The notes: generated by a model not told the origin, from the letters alone. DNA of 64,000 nucleotides from Tomocerus qinae (GCA_020055645.1 CM034547.1:49788909-49852908); one strand, 5' to 3'. Positions 51,856 to 61,264 are shown, numbered from the stretch's first letter. Numbers and translations are program-made.

Positions 51856-52875
51856 CTAATTGGGCGAGTAGTGATTTCCTGATAAGAGTCCTCCCACCAG
51901 GGTAAGGTTCTTGTTCACATTGTGATTTCTATTGTTCAATAAAAGAAGATCATTAGCAGGTCCCATAAAAACTAATTCAGATACTACCATTTCCATGAAT
52001 ATTGGAAACCAAGGCTGAGATGGCCAGTAGGGCACTACAACAATGCCAGTGCTTTGTTCTGATTTTATTTTCTTTAAACATCTTAATATTAAAGAAAATG
52101 GAGGAAATGCATAGAATTGCATCTCCTTCCAGGATGTGGTAAATGCATCCACTTTCCAACATTTGGGATCTTTATGCCACGAAATAAACTTTTTACATTT
52201 TGTGTTATTGGAAGATGCAAATATGTCAATTTCAGGGAACCAAATAGCGCTGGTTAATAAAGAAAAATACTTATTATTTAGTTCGTATTCAGTAGTAGAG
52301 GCATCTTTTCTAGACTCTTTATCAGCTTCAAAATTTTCCTTTGAAGGAATATATGAGGCCTTTAACATAATATTTCTTTTTTCGGAAAAATTCCAAATGA
52401 GCCTAGCTAAATCATTATACTTAGGAAACCTACAACCCCCCATACGGTTAACATACGATATTGCAGTCTTGTTGTCAATTCTTAGCAGAACTTGACAGCA
52501 TTCTAAATTGTCTGCAAAAGTTTGGAGACCGTAAAGTACGGCCAATAATTCCAAATAATTAATAGAATGTACTTTCTCTTTTTCTGACCAAAACCCGTTA
52601 CTTTTCTGCCCATTACAATAAACACCCCAACCAGTAGTGGAGGCATCTGTGAAAATTTCTGTTTCAAATTCATCGTTGGCTATTTTGCTCGTAGAGTTTT
52701 GAATATTCTCAAACCACCACTGGCAGTCATTTTTAATTTCCTTGGTTATTTTAATTTGACCTTCCTGGTGTACAGAAGCCCATAAGCGACTGCAGGACAA
52801 GCTGCAACAAGTGTCCCAATGAGTTCGGCAAATTTTCTGATCTTCAGAATATTTGCACTTTGTATCTTTAGGCAC
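51856..52875 (-). CDS. DIRS-like RNase H plus methyltransferase-like domain
   Basis: The frame is open from 52875 (GTG), but sequence similar to other elements begins only near 52745 (ITKEIKNDC), where it takes over from the reverse transcriptase frame. RNase H acidic residues are visible: Asp in EIFTDASTTGWG, Glu in INYLELLAVL, Asp in LRIDNKTAISYV and Asp in KENFEADKES. Then comes DIFASSNNTKCKKF, DAFTTSW and YAFPPFSLI, which aligns with the Dam-type N6-adenine methyltransferase-like domain of DIRS elements; FPPF sits where true enzymes have (D/N)PPY. The domain's function is unknown. The C-terminus overlaps the recombinase frame, a compact arrangement usual for these elements. Confidence 0.85.
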   Translation of the reverse strand: MPKDTKCKYSEDQKICRTHWDTCCSLSCSRLWASVHQEGQIKITKEIKNDCQWWFENIQNSTSKIANDEFETEIFTDASTTGWGVYCNGQKSNGFWSEKEKVHSINYLELLAVLYGLQTFADNLECCQVLLRIDNKTAISYVNRMGGCRFPKYNDLARLIWNFSEKRNIMLKASYIPSKENFEADKESRKDASTTEYELNNKYFSLLTSAIWFPEIDIFASSNNTKCKKFISWHKDPKCWKVDAFTTSWKEMQFYAFPPFSLILRCLKKIKSEQSTGIVVVPYWPSQPWFPIFMEMVVSELVFMGPANDLLLLNNRNHNVNKNLTLVGGLLSGNHYSPN

Positions 52876-53804
52876 ATATTTTGAATTTTGTCCTTTTTAT
52901 TTTTGGGCAAAGAACATGTCATTTCCACAGAGTTGAAAGTAAATCCCAAATAAGTAATTTCTTGTTTTGGTATAAGAATTGACTTATTTCTGTTTATAAT
53001 GAAACCCAAGCTTTCTAATAATGCCATTGTAATTTTTACAGAATTTTCACATTCAAAACTATTCTTTGCAATGATGAGAATATCGTCCAAGTAAATACAG
53101 CAAAGAATGTTGCGTTTTCTCAGAGATTCAATTACTGGTTTCATCAACTTTGTGAATGTTCTGGGTGCTGATCCCAAACCAAATGGCAGACACACAAAAT
53201 TGTAATATTTCCCGTTCCACTTATACGATAAGTACTTTTTATGTCCTTCATAAATTGGAATTAAAAAGTACGCATCTTTTAGATCAATCGATGCAAAATA
53301 GCAATTAGGAAAGATCAGCTGCTTAACAGTGCGATAATCCTCCATTTTAAAATGACTTGCTTTTAAAAATCTATTGAGCCTTTTAAGATTTAGTATAAAC
53401 CTCTGCGTGCCATTTGGTTTCGGTACTAGAAATATGGGAGAGAAAAAACTTCCTTCAACAGGCATACACTCTTCTATTGCATTCTGACTTAAAAGATCAG
53501 ATATGGACTTTTCTATTTTCAAATGATCTGAAATAGTGGTAGATCTAGGAACCTTGGTTTGTCTTGGCAATGAAAGAAAAGGCAAATGATATCCTTTCAC
53601 TATTTGCAACACGATTGGGTCTTTTGTTAAAGCACCCCATTTGTTGACAAAATATTTTAGTCTACCTCCATGTTTACTTACTTCTGGCGAACTGCTTAGT
53701 GTTTGGATCGGTAGTTGCCCCTCCGGTTGTATTGATTCGGAGTTTTCCGAGAAGATCGGGAGGGGCCTTGCCAGTTTAAAGAACTTCGCTTTGACGTTTG
53801 CACA
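52746..53804 (-). CDS. DIRS-like reverse transcriptase
   Basis: This frame codes the polymerase that copies element RNA. It opens after a stop at 53805-53807, overlaps the last 109 bases of gag in the -1 frame, and has no ATG that I could find before the conserved start GGRLKYFVNKWG. Expression therefore probably needs frameshifting, splicing or a non-AUG start. Key segments are PVEGSFFSPIFLVPKPNG, motif A SIDLKDAYF, motif B PFGLGSAPRTFTKLM and motif C YLDD (53082-53093), followed by the thumb with ITYLGFTF. Catalytic Asp residues are intact. It stops at a TAA just after an AAAA run (near 52750), while RNase H continues in the next frame without a gap, so a one-base loss here is likely. Confidence 0.92.
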   Translation of the reverse strand, partial: CANVKAKFFKLARPLPIFSENSESIQPEGQLPIQTLSSSPEVSKHGGRLKYFVNKWGALTKDPIVLQIVKGYHLPFLSLPRQTKVPRSTTISDHLKIEKSISDLLSQNAIEECMPVEGSFFSPIFLVPKPNGTQRFILNLKRLNRFLKASHFKMEDYRTVKQLIFPNCYFASIDLKDAYFLIPIYEGHKKYLSYKWNGKYYNFVCLPFGLGSAPRTFTKLMKPVIESLRKRNILCCIYLDDILIIAKNSFECENSVKITMALLESLGFIINRNKSILIPKQEITYLGFTFNSVEMTCSLPKNKKDKIQNMCLKIQSANILKIRKFAELIGTLVAACPAVAYGLLYTRKVKLK

Positions 53805-54754
53805 TTAGAGCGAGCTCTAGGCTTTTCATATTGTGACTTAGGCTTCTGTGATCTTGGTACAAAATTTTTCCCCAGCTTCTCCATATCCTCTTCATGTTTA
53901 ATCTTTTTGTCGAAATCAGAACCAAAAAGAAATTTGTCAATTTGACTGTCAGTCACAGCTGATTTCATTATTTTAGATTTTATGTTGGACGAGAGCAAAT
54001 TTTTTCTTCGCTTAGAAAGCTTATGCTGCAAATCGCAGAGAAGTTTAGATGAATCGTTCAGGCCAGACAATAAAACTTCTTTCATGTCCCCCTTAATTGA
54101 TTCTTTTGATTTGATTACCGAGGTCATTACTGAACCAATGATACTGATTGCACACGCATTTTGGTGCTGCAATTTAAATATTTCGGTATCTCTTTCGTTA
54201 CAGAAGTCCGTTGACACGGCTTTTACTTCCACATTCAGCATCGGAGCAGAGATGGGAGTGCAGTTTTCTGGGACTGGATTTTTGGCCAACAAATCCTTTA
54301 AGTCATCATACTTGAGTCCCTGAGTAGCCAATGGTTCCCATCTGGCTGATATCTCTTTATGCAAGGGAAGGCCGAATTCAACTGGTTTAGTAGGTGGTGA
54401 ACCCAATATTTCTTTAGTCTTATCGTCCAAGTCTTCATGTATGATTAATACATCTTCGGACTCTTCACCATTTGCACTCTTTGACTTTGCTCTACCATCG
54501 AATTTGTTTTCGATGTAGGACTTAGAGGCTTCTGAATATTCAGACCGCCTTGATCGACTACGCGATCTGCTTCTATCCGAGTCAGTAGAATAACTTCGTG
54601 ATGTTGGAGAAGCTGAAGTTCTGCGTGACTGAGACCTACGTCTTCTGTCACCAGCAATGGATTTCACGATATTTTTTAATCTTTCAACTTCTCCTTTCAA
54701 GGATGAAATATCTGAGCTTCGAGATGATGATCTCCTATGGCGATGTTTACCCAT
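53696..54754 (-). CDS. DIRS-like Gag protein with SR-rich N-terminus
   Basis: The predicted 352-residue protein starts at a true ATG (54754-54752), 4 bases after a probable splice acceptor. Residues 1-80 form an Arg/Ser tract (for example SDRSRSRSRSRR) with a short leucine heptad (LKGEVERLKNIVKSI). An acidic region and the conserved Gag core follow (LPLHKEISARWEPLA, then LNVEVKAVSTDF), and the tail is basic (SQKPKSQYEKPRARSNVQ). No CCHC zinc knuckle is present. It should form the RNA-packaging particle; the SR tract is like nuclear speckle targeting and splicing-factor domains (inference). The tail overlaps the reverse transcriptase frame. Confidence 0.85.
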   Translation of the reverse strand: MGKHRHRRSSSRSSDISSLKGEVERLKNIVKSIAGDRRRRSQSRRTSASPTSRSYSTDSDRSRSRSRSRRSEYSEASKSYIENKFDGRAKSKSANGEESEDVLIIHEDLDDKTKEILGSPPTKPVEFGLPLHKEISARWEPLATQGLKYDDLKDLLAKNPVPENCTPISAPMLNVEVKAVSTDFCNERDTEIFKLQHQNACAISIIGSVMTSVIKSKESIKGDMKEVLLSGLNDSSKLLCDLQHKLSKRRKNLLSSNIKSKIMKSAVTDSQIDKFLFGSDFDKKIKHEEDMEKLGKNFVPRSQKPKSQYEKPRARSNVQTSKRSSLNWQGPSRSSRKTPNQYNRRGNYRSKH

Positions 54755-54758
54755 AGTG

Positions 54759-54966
54759 CTGAAAGCAACACAAAGCTAGACGTTCGACAAATTAGTTATT
54801 TATTAATGAAAGGTAATATGATGCAGACCAGCGTCCGCCATATTGGAAAGCTAATATTCAATCATCAAATTAGCAATGCACTTTTTTAGTGATAAATAAA
54901 CATTAATTTTTACAATTAATACCTTTTCGGGCGGCCACAGTCTTAATTAGTATAAATATTACTTAC
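54759..54966 (-). other. Probable spliceosomal intron in the DIRS-like 5' leader (208 bp)
   Basis: On the minus strand the leader reads CTTCG|GTAAGT at 54966, a consensus 5' splice site, and ends TTGCTTTCAG| at 54759, a good 3' splice site. Splicing would leave CACT directly before the gag ATG. The rest of the leader, 54967-55059, lies between this site and the left terminal repeat. Bare sequence evidence only, no transcript. Confidence 0.5.
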
Positions 54967-55059
54967 CGAAGGGTCCCTTTTAAGAAAATCGATGTGAAAA
55001 TCGGATATTTTCAGGACCCGGTCAGGGTACGTGCGATCGGTGGAGCACACAAACAAAAG

Positions 55060-55198
55060 ATGAAGAGTATTGGCGGCACAGTAAGGTAGCAGGGTTTAGG
55101 TTTTTTAGCTTTAATAAGCTTTAAAAATGTGTGAAAGGTGAGTACCTAACAATAGTACTACATGTGTAAATGTGGAAAACGAGTAATAGGACATAATT
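55060..55198. repeat. DIRS-like left terminal repeat (5' end of the element)
   Basis: Bases 55060-55184 are identical, inverted, to 50464-50588 (125 of 125 by eye). The outer 14 bases (55185-55198) are unique to this end and reappear in the internal complementary region. Transcription of the element is expected to start in this repeat; no TATA box was assigned. Confidence 0.9.
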
Positions 55199-55370
55199 TT
55201 AGCTTGATCTTAGTCTAAATATTATTAGAGTTTATTACAGTCTACAACAAGATTTTCTTTCGCAAAGTAAGCTTTCGCAATTTTATATGTCACACAATTT
55301 AGTGTAACCTATCCAAAGAGGTTGTAATAATATACATCATTAAATCAATGTCAAATTTGTCATTTTCCAG

Positions 55371-55501
55371 ATTTACCAGAATCACATCTTAAGCTTGGAT
55401 CATCTCTTAGCGGGGAGAACATCAAAGAGCACACTGACGTTTACTTTGATTGCGTTATAGATGCCAATCCACCTGTCAGTAAAGTAGAATGGCGACACAA
55501 C
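55371..55501 (+). CDS. Sidestep-family adhesion protein, exon for first half of Ig4
   Basis: The exon codes LPESHLKLGSSLSGENIKEH, then TDVYFDCVIDANPPVSKVEW and RHN. It has the first Ig Cys (VYFDC) and the core Trp (VEWRHN). LKLGSSLxxxxIKEGxDVYFxCxxxxNPxxxKxxWRHN is the Ig4 signature of Sidestep proteins. The acceptor is ttttccag; two bases complete the phase-1 codon, and the exon ends in phase 0 before gtaagt at 55502. It sits only 172 bases after the end of the DIRS-like element, so the acceptor and its pyrimidine tract have survived a nearby insertion. Confidence 0.88.
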
Positions 55502-56751
55502 GTAAGTCTTGTTCATTAAACCCGTAACAAATTATTTCTAAATGCTATTTTTGTCACAAAATGGCAAACAATTAGCATGACATATTATTAATAGATATTT
55601 ATTCAAGAGATTTATGGAAATTATGTGCATAAAAGCAAATTAATGATTCTATAGTTTCTCCATAAAAAAGAGAAAGAAAATGGTAGTCATTTTATGTTTT
55701 ACATTCCGCAATAAAATCAGGAAATTACAGTATTAAGTTAAAGACCCACGCTTCATTTCTATAGGGTAATTGGTTCGTCGAAACTATTATACCAAAAAGT
55801 GTAGACTGAATGCAAAATAATAGCAATTGTAAAATGTTCATCTATTTGTTGGCCATTGGCACAGCTACTTTATACCTATAGAGCTACCTTGGATGGTACA
55901 CATATATATTATGGTTCATTAGTCATAACCATTATTTGGACACTTGTACGGTCTCCAAACACTCGTCTGTGTGGTTGTGATTCGCGTCACGAACATGCAA
56001 GCTATTTATTCAAGTACCTACAGGTGAGATGTATTGTAGTTGTACCATGAAATAGGAAATGGAGCCTTAAGATGTGAACAAAGATGTGAAATGTATGAAT
56101 AAATAGACTTTTCCTGTTGTAGGCCAAGTGAGCTCTCAATCATAACATTCAAGCAGGAAGTCAGTGCATAGAGCAGGATTTTTGGCAGGACCAATCATAC
56201 AAAATATTATTATTCATAAAGCCTCACATACTTATCTACACCATTCAGTTCAAGATGTTTAGTTAAACAAGATTGATGGTGAAGGGTATATCTAAGGTGG
56301 TAGAAAATTCGATTTTTTAACATTTTCTCAAGCTATATCTGAATCTCAAAAAATCATCAAAATCACCAATTTTATCTTGTAACTACAGTGCGTAATTAGT
56401 TGAATAAGGGCTTTCATATTTTTTAAAGTGTATAAGCTTATTAATTTTTAAGGTTTTGATAATTTGTAGCAATTAATTTTAGAATGACAATCTCTTGGTT
56501 CAATTAAGAGTAATAATGAAGTAAATGGCACAATATTATTAGTGTCCCGCTGTCTTCAGTCATTTTTCGGGAGTACAATAAACACAGTGTGTTGCACTTG
56601 GCTGTCATAGTAGGTATAGGTCTGACATAAAATGGGTTACGTAACGTGAGTAAGTGGCTGTTAGAGTAGGTGGAAAGTTGGAATGGGTGTGACACGCGAT
56701 GGATTGAAGGAGTAAAACTAACATGAATTTGTGATGTGATTGTGAATATAG
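55502..56751 (+). other. Intron splitting Ig4 (1,250 bp)
   Basis: Phase 0, donor gtaagt. The acceptor is weak: the 30 bases before the AG at 56750-56751 are purine- and T-mixed with no clean pyrimidine tract, and a second AG lies 6 bases further on. Nothing else is recognised in it. Confidence 0.8.
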
Positions 56752-56911
56752 AACAAGGTGCTGTCTCACAACATCAGTGCGAACGTAATTATGACAAACC
56801 AAAGTCTGGTGCTACAGAAAGTGACAAGAATGTCAGCTGGAAATTACACATGCATTGGGAGGAATAGCGAAGGCGAAGGCGAGAGTCAGCCCTTTTATTT
56901 AGATGTACTCT
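56752..56911 (+). CDS. Sidestep-family adhesion protein, exon for second half of Ig4
   Basis: The exon codes NKVLSHNISANVIMTNQSLV, then LQKVTRMSAGNYTCIGRNSE and GEGESQPFYLDVL. It has the second Ig Cys in the classic tyrosine corner (GNYTCIGRNSEGEGES). NIS, NQS and NYT are possible N-glycosylation sites. I chose the AG at 56750-56751 because joined to the previous exon it gives RHN-NKVLSHN, which aligns without gap to the family's RHNGKxLxHN. The in-frame AG at 56756-56757 would drop the two residues NK. The donor gtgagt leaves phase 1. Confidence 0.88.
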
Positions 56912-57760
56912 GTGAGTTCCCCGTTAATTTACATAATTTATTTGATGTCAATGCCACCCTAGGGAGCATTTTTATGCCAAGCTCATGGAATTCTTCTAGT
57001 TCGTCTATACATACCATGCACTCTGCTACACTTACAGTACAAATGCAACTTTCTCCCAACTGCCTTACTTATGCATATGGACTCCATTGAAATGTTTGAT
57101 CTTCTGTCTCTCTCCTTAGTTTACATCCTACTTTAATGTTGCTAATAGTGCATATTACATTAGTAAGTCTCTTTTATTACCGAGAACTACGCTGTAATGT
57201 TATGTAATGCTAGGCTTAGCTAAGATGGGTCAGAACCTTGTTAGAACGTACTCCTCTAGCTTTCTCTCGTACTAAAAGTAGCAATACCATCCAATTTCAC
57301 TCCACTAACAAATTCCCCAAGCTAAATTCCTAACTTTAGTGCTGTAATTGTGAGATGAGCATAATATGTGTCTCATTTTATATTCCGTTCTATTTAGCTA
57401 CACTTACATTCCCTTACGTAACTGTTATTTCATATCACACACACTTTCCCATACATTCTAATTCCAAAGCTCATCTCCTCCCTTTAAAACCAATGTACTT
57501 ATGTATTTTTAACACTAATCTTACATTTTGTGGCTTGGACGTACTATTACCCAATGAACCCTTTGGTGATCATTGACATCAAAACAATGGGCAATTATAT
57601 TATTCTCTTTAAATAAAATTATAACTGTGCTTCAGATAGTATTTATATGAATTGCTACTTACCTTTATTACAGCATTTACACTAACGCACAACAGAATTT
57701 CAAATGAGTGCCTGTACATTTGAAAATAGGAAGGAATGAATCGATTTCTATATTTTCTAG
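56912..57760 (+). other. Intron between the Ig4 and Ig5 exons (849 bp)
   Basis: Phase 1, donor gtgagt, acceptor atattttctag with a good pyrimidine tract. No gene or element is seen in it. Confidence 0.8.
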
Positions 57761-57923
57761 ATTCGCCCGCATGTCGCCCCAACCAAATGCGAGTTCATGG
57801 AGTCGCGAAAATGGAAAATGCCAACATAAGTTGCGATGTTGATGCCAATCCTCCTAAAGTACAATTTCGGTGGACATTCAATAACTCTGCTGAAAGCATT
57901 GATGTCCCCAACTCGAGATACAA
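57761..57923 (+). CDS. Sidestep-family adhesion protein, exon for first half of Ig5
   Basis: The exon codes SPACRPNQMRVHGVAKMENA, then NISCDVDANPPKVQFRW and TFNNSAESIDVPNSRY. It has the first Ig Cys (NISC) and core Trp (FRWTFNN), plus an extra Cys in PACRP. ExDAxPPxVxFRWxFNNSxESIDVP is highly diagnostic of Sidestep Ig5. The extra Cys pairs in the family with one at the domain end (VPCVYH on the next exon). NIS and NNS are possible N-glycosylation sites. The acceptor is ttttctag; the exon ends in phase 2 before gtaagc. Confidence 0.9.
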
Positions 57924-60900
57924 GTAAGCATATTATTTTTATTACATCCAAAAAAGCCTATTCTACATTTTCTGGAATCCCACGCTTTTAAATAATGAAC
58001 ATGTCACAATACCAAAATAACTTTACATCTTCTATCTACTAGAGTGCTACAGCAATAAATCTTCACAAAATATGCCTCATTTTTAATAAGCTTTTCTAAT
58101 TGAGTGGTAAAATGAGTTATGCTAGTTAAACTGAAATCGTGGGTAGGCAAGCCTAGTAGAAGTAAAATATATATAGTATATGATACCCAAATAACAAAAC
58201 TTGTCAACAGGATGTTATTACGGTTATAATATAGGAACGTTTATATAAAAAGTTAGACACGAAGTTAGACAAAGTTTCATCCTTTGTCTAGAAGTCACAG
58301 GAATTACTTTTTTGATTGTAGACTTCCAACACCAAGGTTTTCATTCGCATTTTCCTTTTTCTCAGAATCTAACCTTTTTGGATGAGTCATGTAATTAGTT
58401 CAACAGGGATCAATATGCATTAATTTAATTACCATGTAGTGAATTTTTGTCTCAACGTAAATAACAATGAAACTCAATATTAGATTAACTCTTGGACAAA
58501 TATTCGATTATTAAACTCTAGACTATGCAGTGTTCACACTGAGGCATATATGAGGTGTATTAGAGCATTTGTAATCAATAGTGTACTTGTATTGCTAATA
58601 ACCATAATAATACCTTTATAAAGACTATCATTCATAGCAGTACATTATAAGTAGTTGAAATTGAGGAAAACTTACGAATTACATGGTACATTTCAACATG
58701 GTTTCATTTTCAACCCATCGGTATTGTCATCAGTATATAAAATCTGAGTACCAAAATAAGCAAAGAATGTAAAAGCGTAGGATGTTTAAATTTACCTTGT
58801 TTGTAGGGTACTAGTGTTGGTCTATATAGCGAAATGTTTCGTGCAAAGGATTGTTCAGTGTAATCCTTTCAGTATTCATACACCAGTTTCAAAAATGACA
58901 TTTTGGAGTAAGAAAGTATATGCTTAGGGCAAAGGAGAGGAATGAACAGGAAGGCAGAAATGATATCAAAAGTAAAAGGTCAAGTTTTAAGATAAAAGAT
59001 GAAAGCAATAGAGAAAGGAGATTGGAGAAGAGCTAAACTACATACATTACTTAGGTAGTAGTTCTAGGAAGTGAAGTGTATGTATTAGAGAACGTGGGTG
59101 GAGTGGTTTTGAGTATGGCAGAAGAGGTAAGATCCCCAACTTGTCTCATAACTTGTCTTTTACACTTCCCCTCGTTTTACTTTCCCGTTTCATACTCACA
59201 TTGTAATTACGTGTCACCGTAAATATCATTTCTGTTTTAAATTTTATTTATGCCCACACGCCATATTCTCTCTAACCTACACCTTCCATTTTGTTTTATT
59301 TTGTTTCGTGTCATCCACCTTCTTTGAGATCCAAGTGTTATAGTGTCGAGGTGAAAATGCACAGCATATAGGGTTAGTTTAGTTTGAATCTTGCTATAAT
59401 ACCGACCCTTCCTTGTTTTAATTGTCATAATTATAAACTAGACAGTAGACAGAGTAATTCCCACACATATAATTCTCAGCTTTATGAAAAGCAGAATGCA
59501 AGTAATATATATTAAACATTCAGAAATCACTTTGACACGTGTTTACCCAAGGGGCAGACTCATACAAATATATAAATGAATATTGCCGGTAACTTAGCTC
59601 TATAACGGATTCCATATGATTTTGCGAAGGATTTAGAAGGGGAGTCACTCAAAATGAGCATGAGGCAGCAGAAATCTGACAGTGTATACCCTAATAAGTG
59701 GGAGAGCCGTAGCCGCTTGAATAAGTACATTAACCACCTAAATAGAAACTATAGGTGCCTTCCACCGAAATCTCTTACATAATAATCCTTTTGGTAAACA
59801 AAACACAGTGGATAACTTGTTAGGTTGGTTATAGAGGGGATTTGTGAAATACCTAGTATTCAGTTATATTTGATGCGGGCGATTTTATAACAAAGTATAA
59901 GCAACAATTGCACAAGCTACTTTACGAAATGGAGACTTATGCAGCCTGACTTGATTATTTCATGTAAGTAGCATAGATTTGTCTCTGAAAACTATCTAGC
60001 ACAAACAAACCTGCATTTTATGCTTCAAATCCCACTAAATAAATACGTATAAATCGCGTAGTTTTGGCAAAAGTTTGTGTTAGTAATAGTATTATCTTCT
60101 TGGACCTTTTAGCTTGCAAGAAATTGTTGCATTCAGTGATAACAAAAGGTTGTTACATAACCAAATAGGTAGTTACTGCACGTAATAAGTAATAATACCA
60201 AGTAAACGTAGGTATTTGTTTATCCACGGCAGTATTTCATGTTTACAAGATAAGTGGAGAGGTTCATCTGTGTAGGTAGAAAACGTGAGTTGAGCTGGAT
60301 ATTATTTTGGGGGTATCTATTTGAATGAGTGTGCGGTAGAGTTAAATGGTGGTTATATTATAGTATATAGAGAGGCGAATCCAGTCCACTAATAATGGAA
60401 GCTAATCCATCAAAGAAACGACTGTAATAATGGTGTTGTGGTGGTCCGCCTTTAATGAGCCTAAGTGTTAATAATGGTGGAGGAAGAGCTTGGTTGGTGG
60501 CAAAGGAGTGAAGGGGAAGAGAATGTAATATTGTTCTCTAATGGCTCATGGCTTACATTCCTGAATCTAGATTGAATAGAATAATATTTTATCATATTAT
60601 TACTGTTATTAGACATGCCTAGTGAATATTATTGGACAATGCTAAGTCAAGGCTTAACTTAAGCTTTTCTATGGATGTAAATAGAGGGATGGATACATTC
60701 ATATCATTTCATGTACGACTGCTACTAATGAGAGAATATAATATCTCTCGTTTGGGCTTCCAATAGTATTAAAACAATAAACGCTTTGTTTTCCCTATTG
60801 AACTACCTATTCATAAAGCATAAACTTGGCTCTAGTCCTTTCACAAATGGAAATAACTACATCCAAATGCTTTTCACCTGTTGGTGAGGGCAATTGTTGG

Positions 60901-61133
60901 TGAAATAAGTCATCAAATTGCAATTGGACACAGGAAATATATAGTTACACTCCTAAACCCAACTTCTCTATTACATTATACTGTATTTATTCATAAGTAT
61001 GTTATATCTTTAACTGTCATTGGTATTTGCGTAGGAGTCATATATTGTGACATGTTAGCCCATCAAGAGCTAAAATGACTTTCTATAAAATGTCATTATT
61101 AAATACATAATGTTTAATTATTCTTTTTCACAG
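57924..61133 (+). other. Intron splitting Ig5 (3,210 bp)
   Basis: Phase 2, donor gtaagc, acceptor ttctttttcacag. It has a purine-rich plus-strand patch near 58930-59130 and otherwise AT-rich DNA. I see no gene or element. Confidence 0.8.
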
Positions 61134-61264
61134 GAGTGTGGGCACCCGAAGTGTGGTGACGTATACACCGCAGACTGAGCTGGATTACGGGACACTTCTT
61201 TGTTGGGCAACCAACAAGATTGGGGACCAAAGAGTGCCTTGTGTTTATCACATTATCGCTGCAG
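61134..61264 (+). CDS. Sidestep-family adhesion protein, exon for second half of Ig5
   Basis: The exon codes SVGTRSVVTYTPQTELDYGT, then LLCWATNKIGDQRVPCVYHI and IAA. It has the second Ig Cys (TLLCWATNKIG) and the extra Cys of this domain (RVPCVYH). GTRSxxTYTPxTELDYGTLLCWxxNxIGxQxxPC is almost unchanged across Sidestep proteins. The exon starts with one base completing a phase-2 codon and ends in phase 1 before gtactt, a weaker donor. It is short and sits between a 3.2-kb and a 1.1-kb intron. Confidence 0.9.

Larger units (their letters stand above)
50411..55198 (-). mobile_element. DIRS-like tyrosine-recombinase retrotransposon, structurally complete
   Basis: On the minus strand the order is left terminal repeat (55198-55060), leader with a probable intron, gag (54754-53696), reverse transcriptase (53804-52746), RNase H plus methyltransferase-like domain (to 51856), tyrosine recombinase (51841-50921), internal complementary region (50794-50686) and right terminal repeat (50588-50411). 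Inverted rather than direct terminal repeats, an internal complementary region and a tyrosine recombinase in place of a DDE integrase identify the DIRS group and exclude Gypsy, Copia and Ngaro/PAT layouts. No target duplication is seen, as expected for recombinase-mediated insertion. DIRS elements are thought to replicate through a circular DNA intermediate. All catalytic motifs are present; one frame break separates reverse transcriptase from RNase H. Confidence 0.95.
46300..55370 (+). other. Intron between the Ig3 and Ig4 exons (9,071 bp), loaded with mobile elements
   Basis: The donor is gtgagt and the acceptor ttttccag, both phase 1. About 5.7 kb of it is mobile DNA: the 919-bp foldback element with its target duplications and the 4.8-kb DIRS-like element. 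The segments 46300-47389, 48327-50410 and 55199-55370 are AT-rich intron in which I see nothing else. A decayed stretch near 45480-45640, just before the preceding exon, was considered and rejected as a transposase remnant. Confidence 0.8.
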
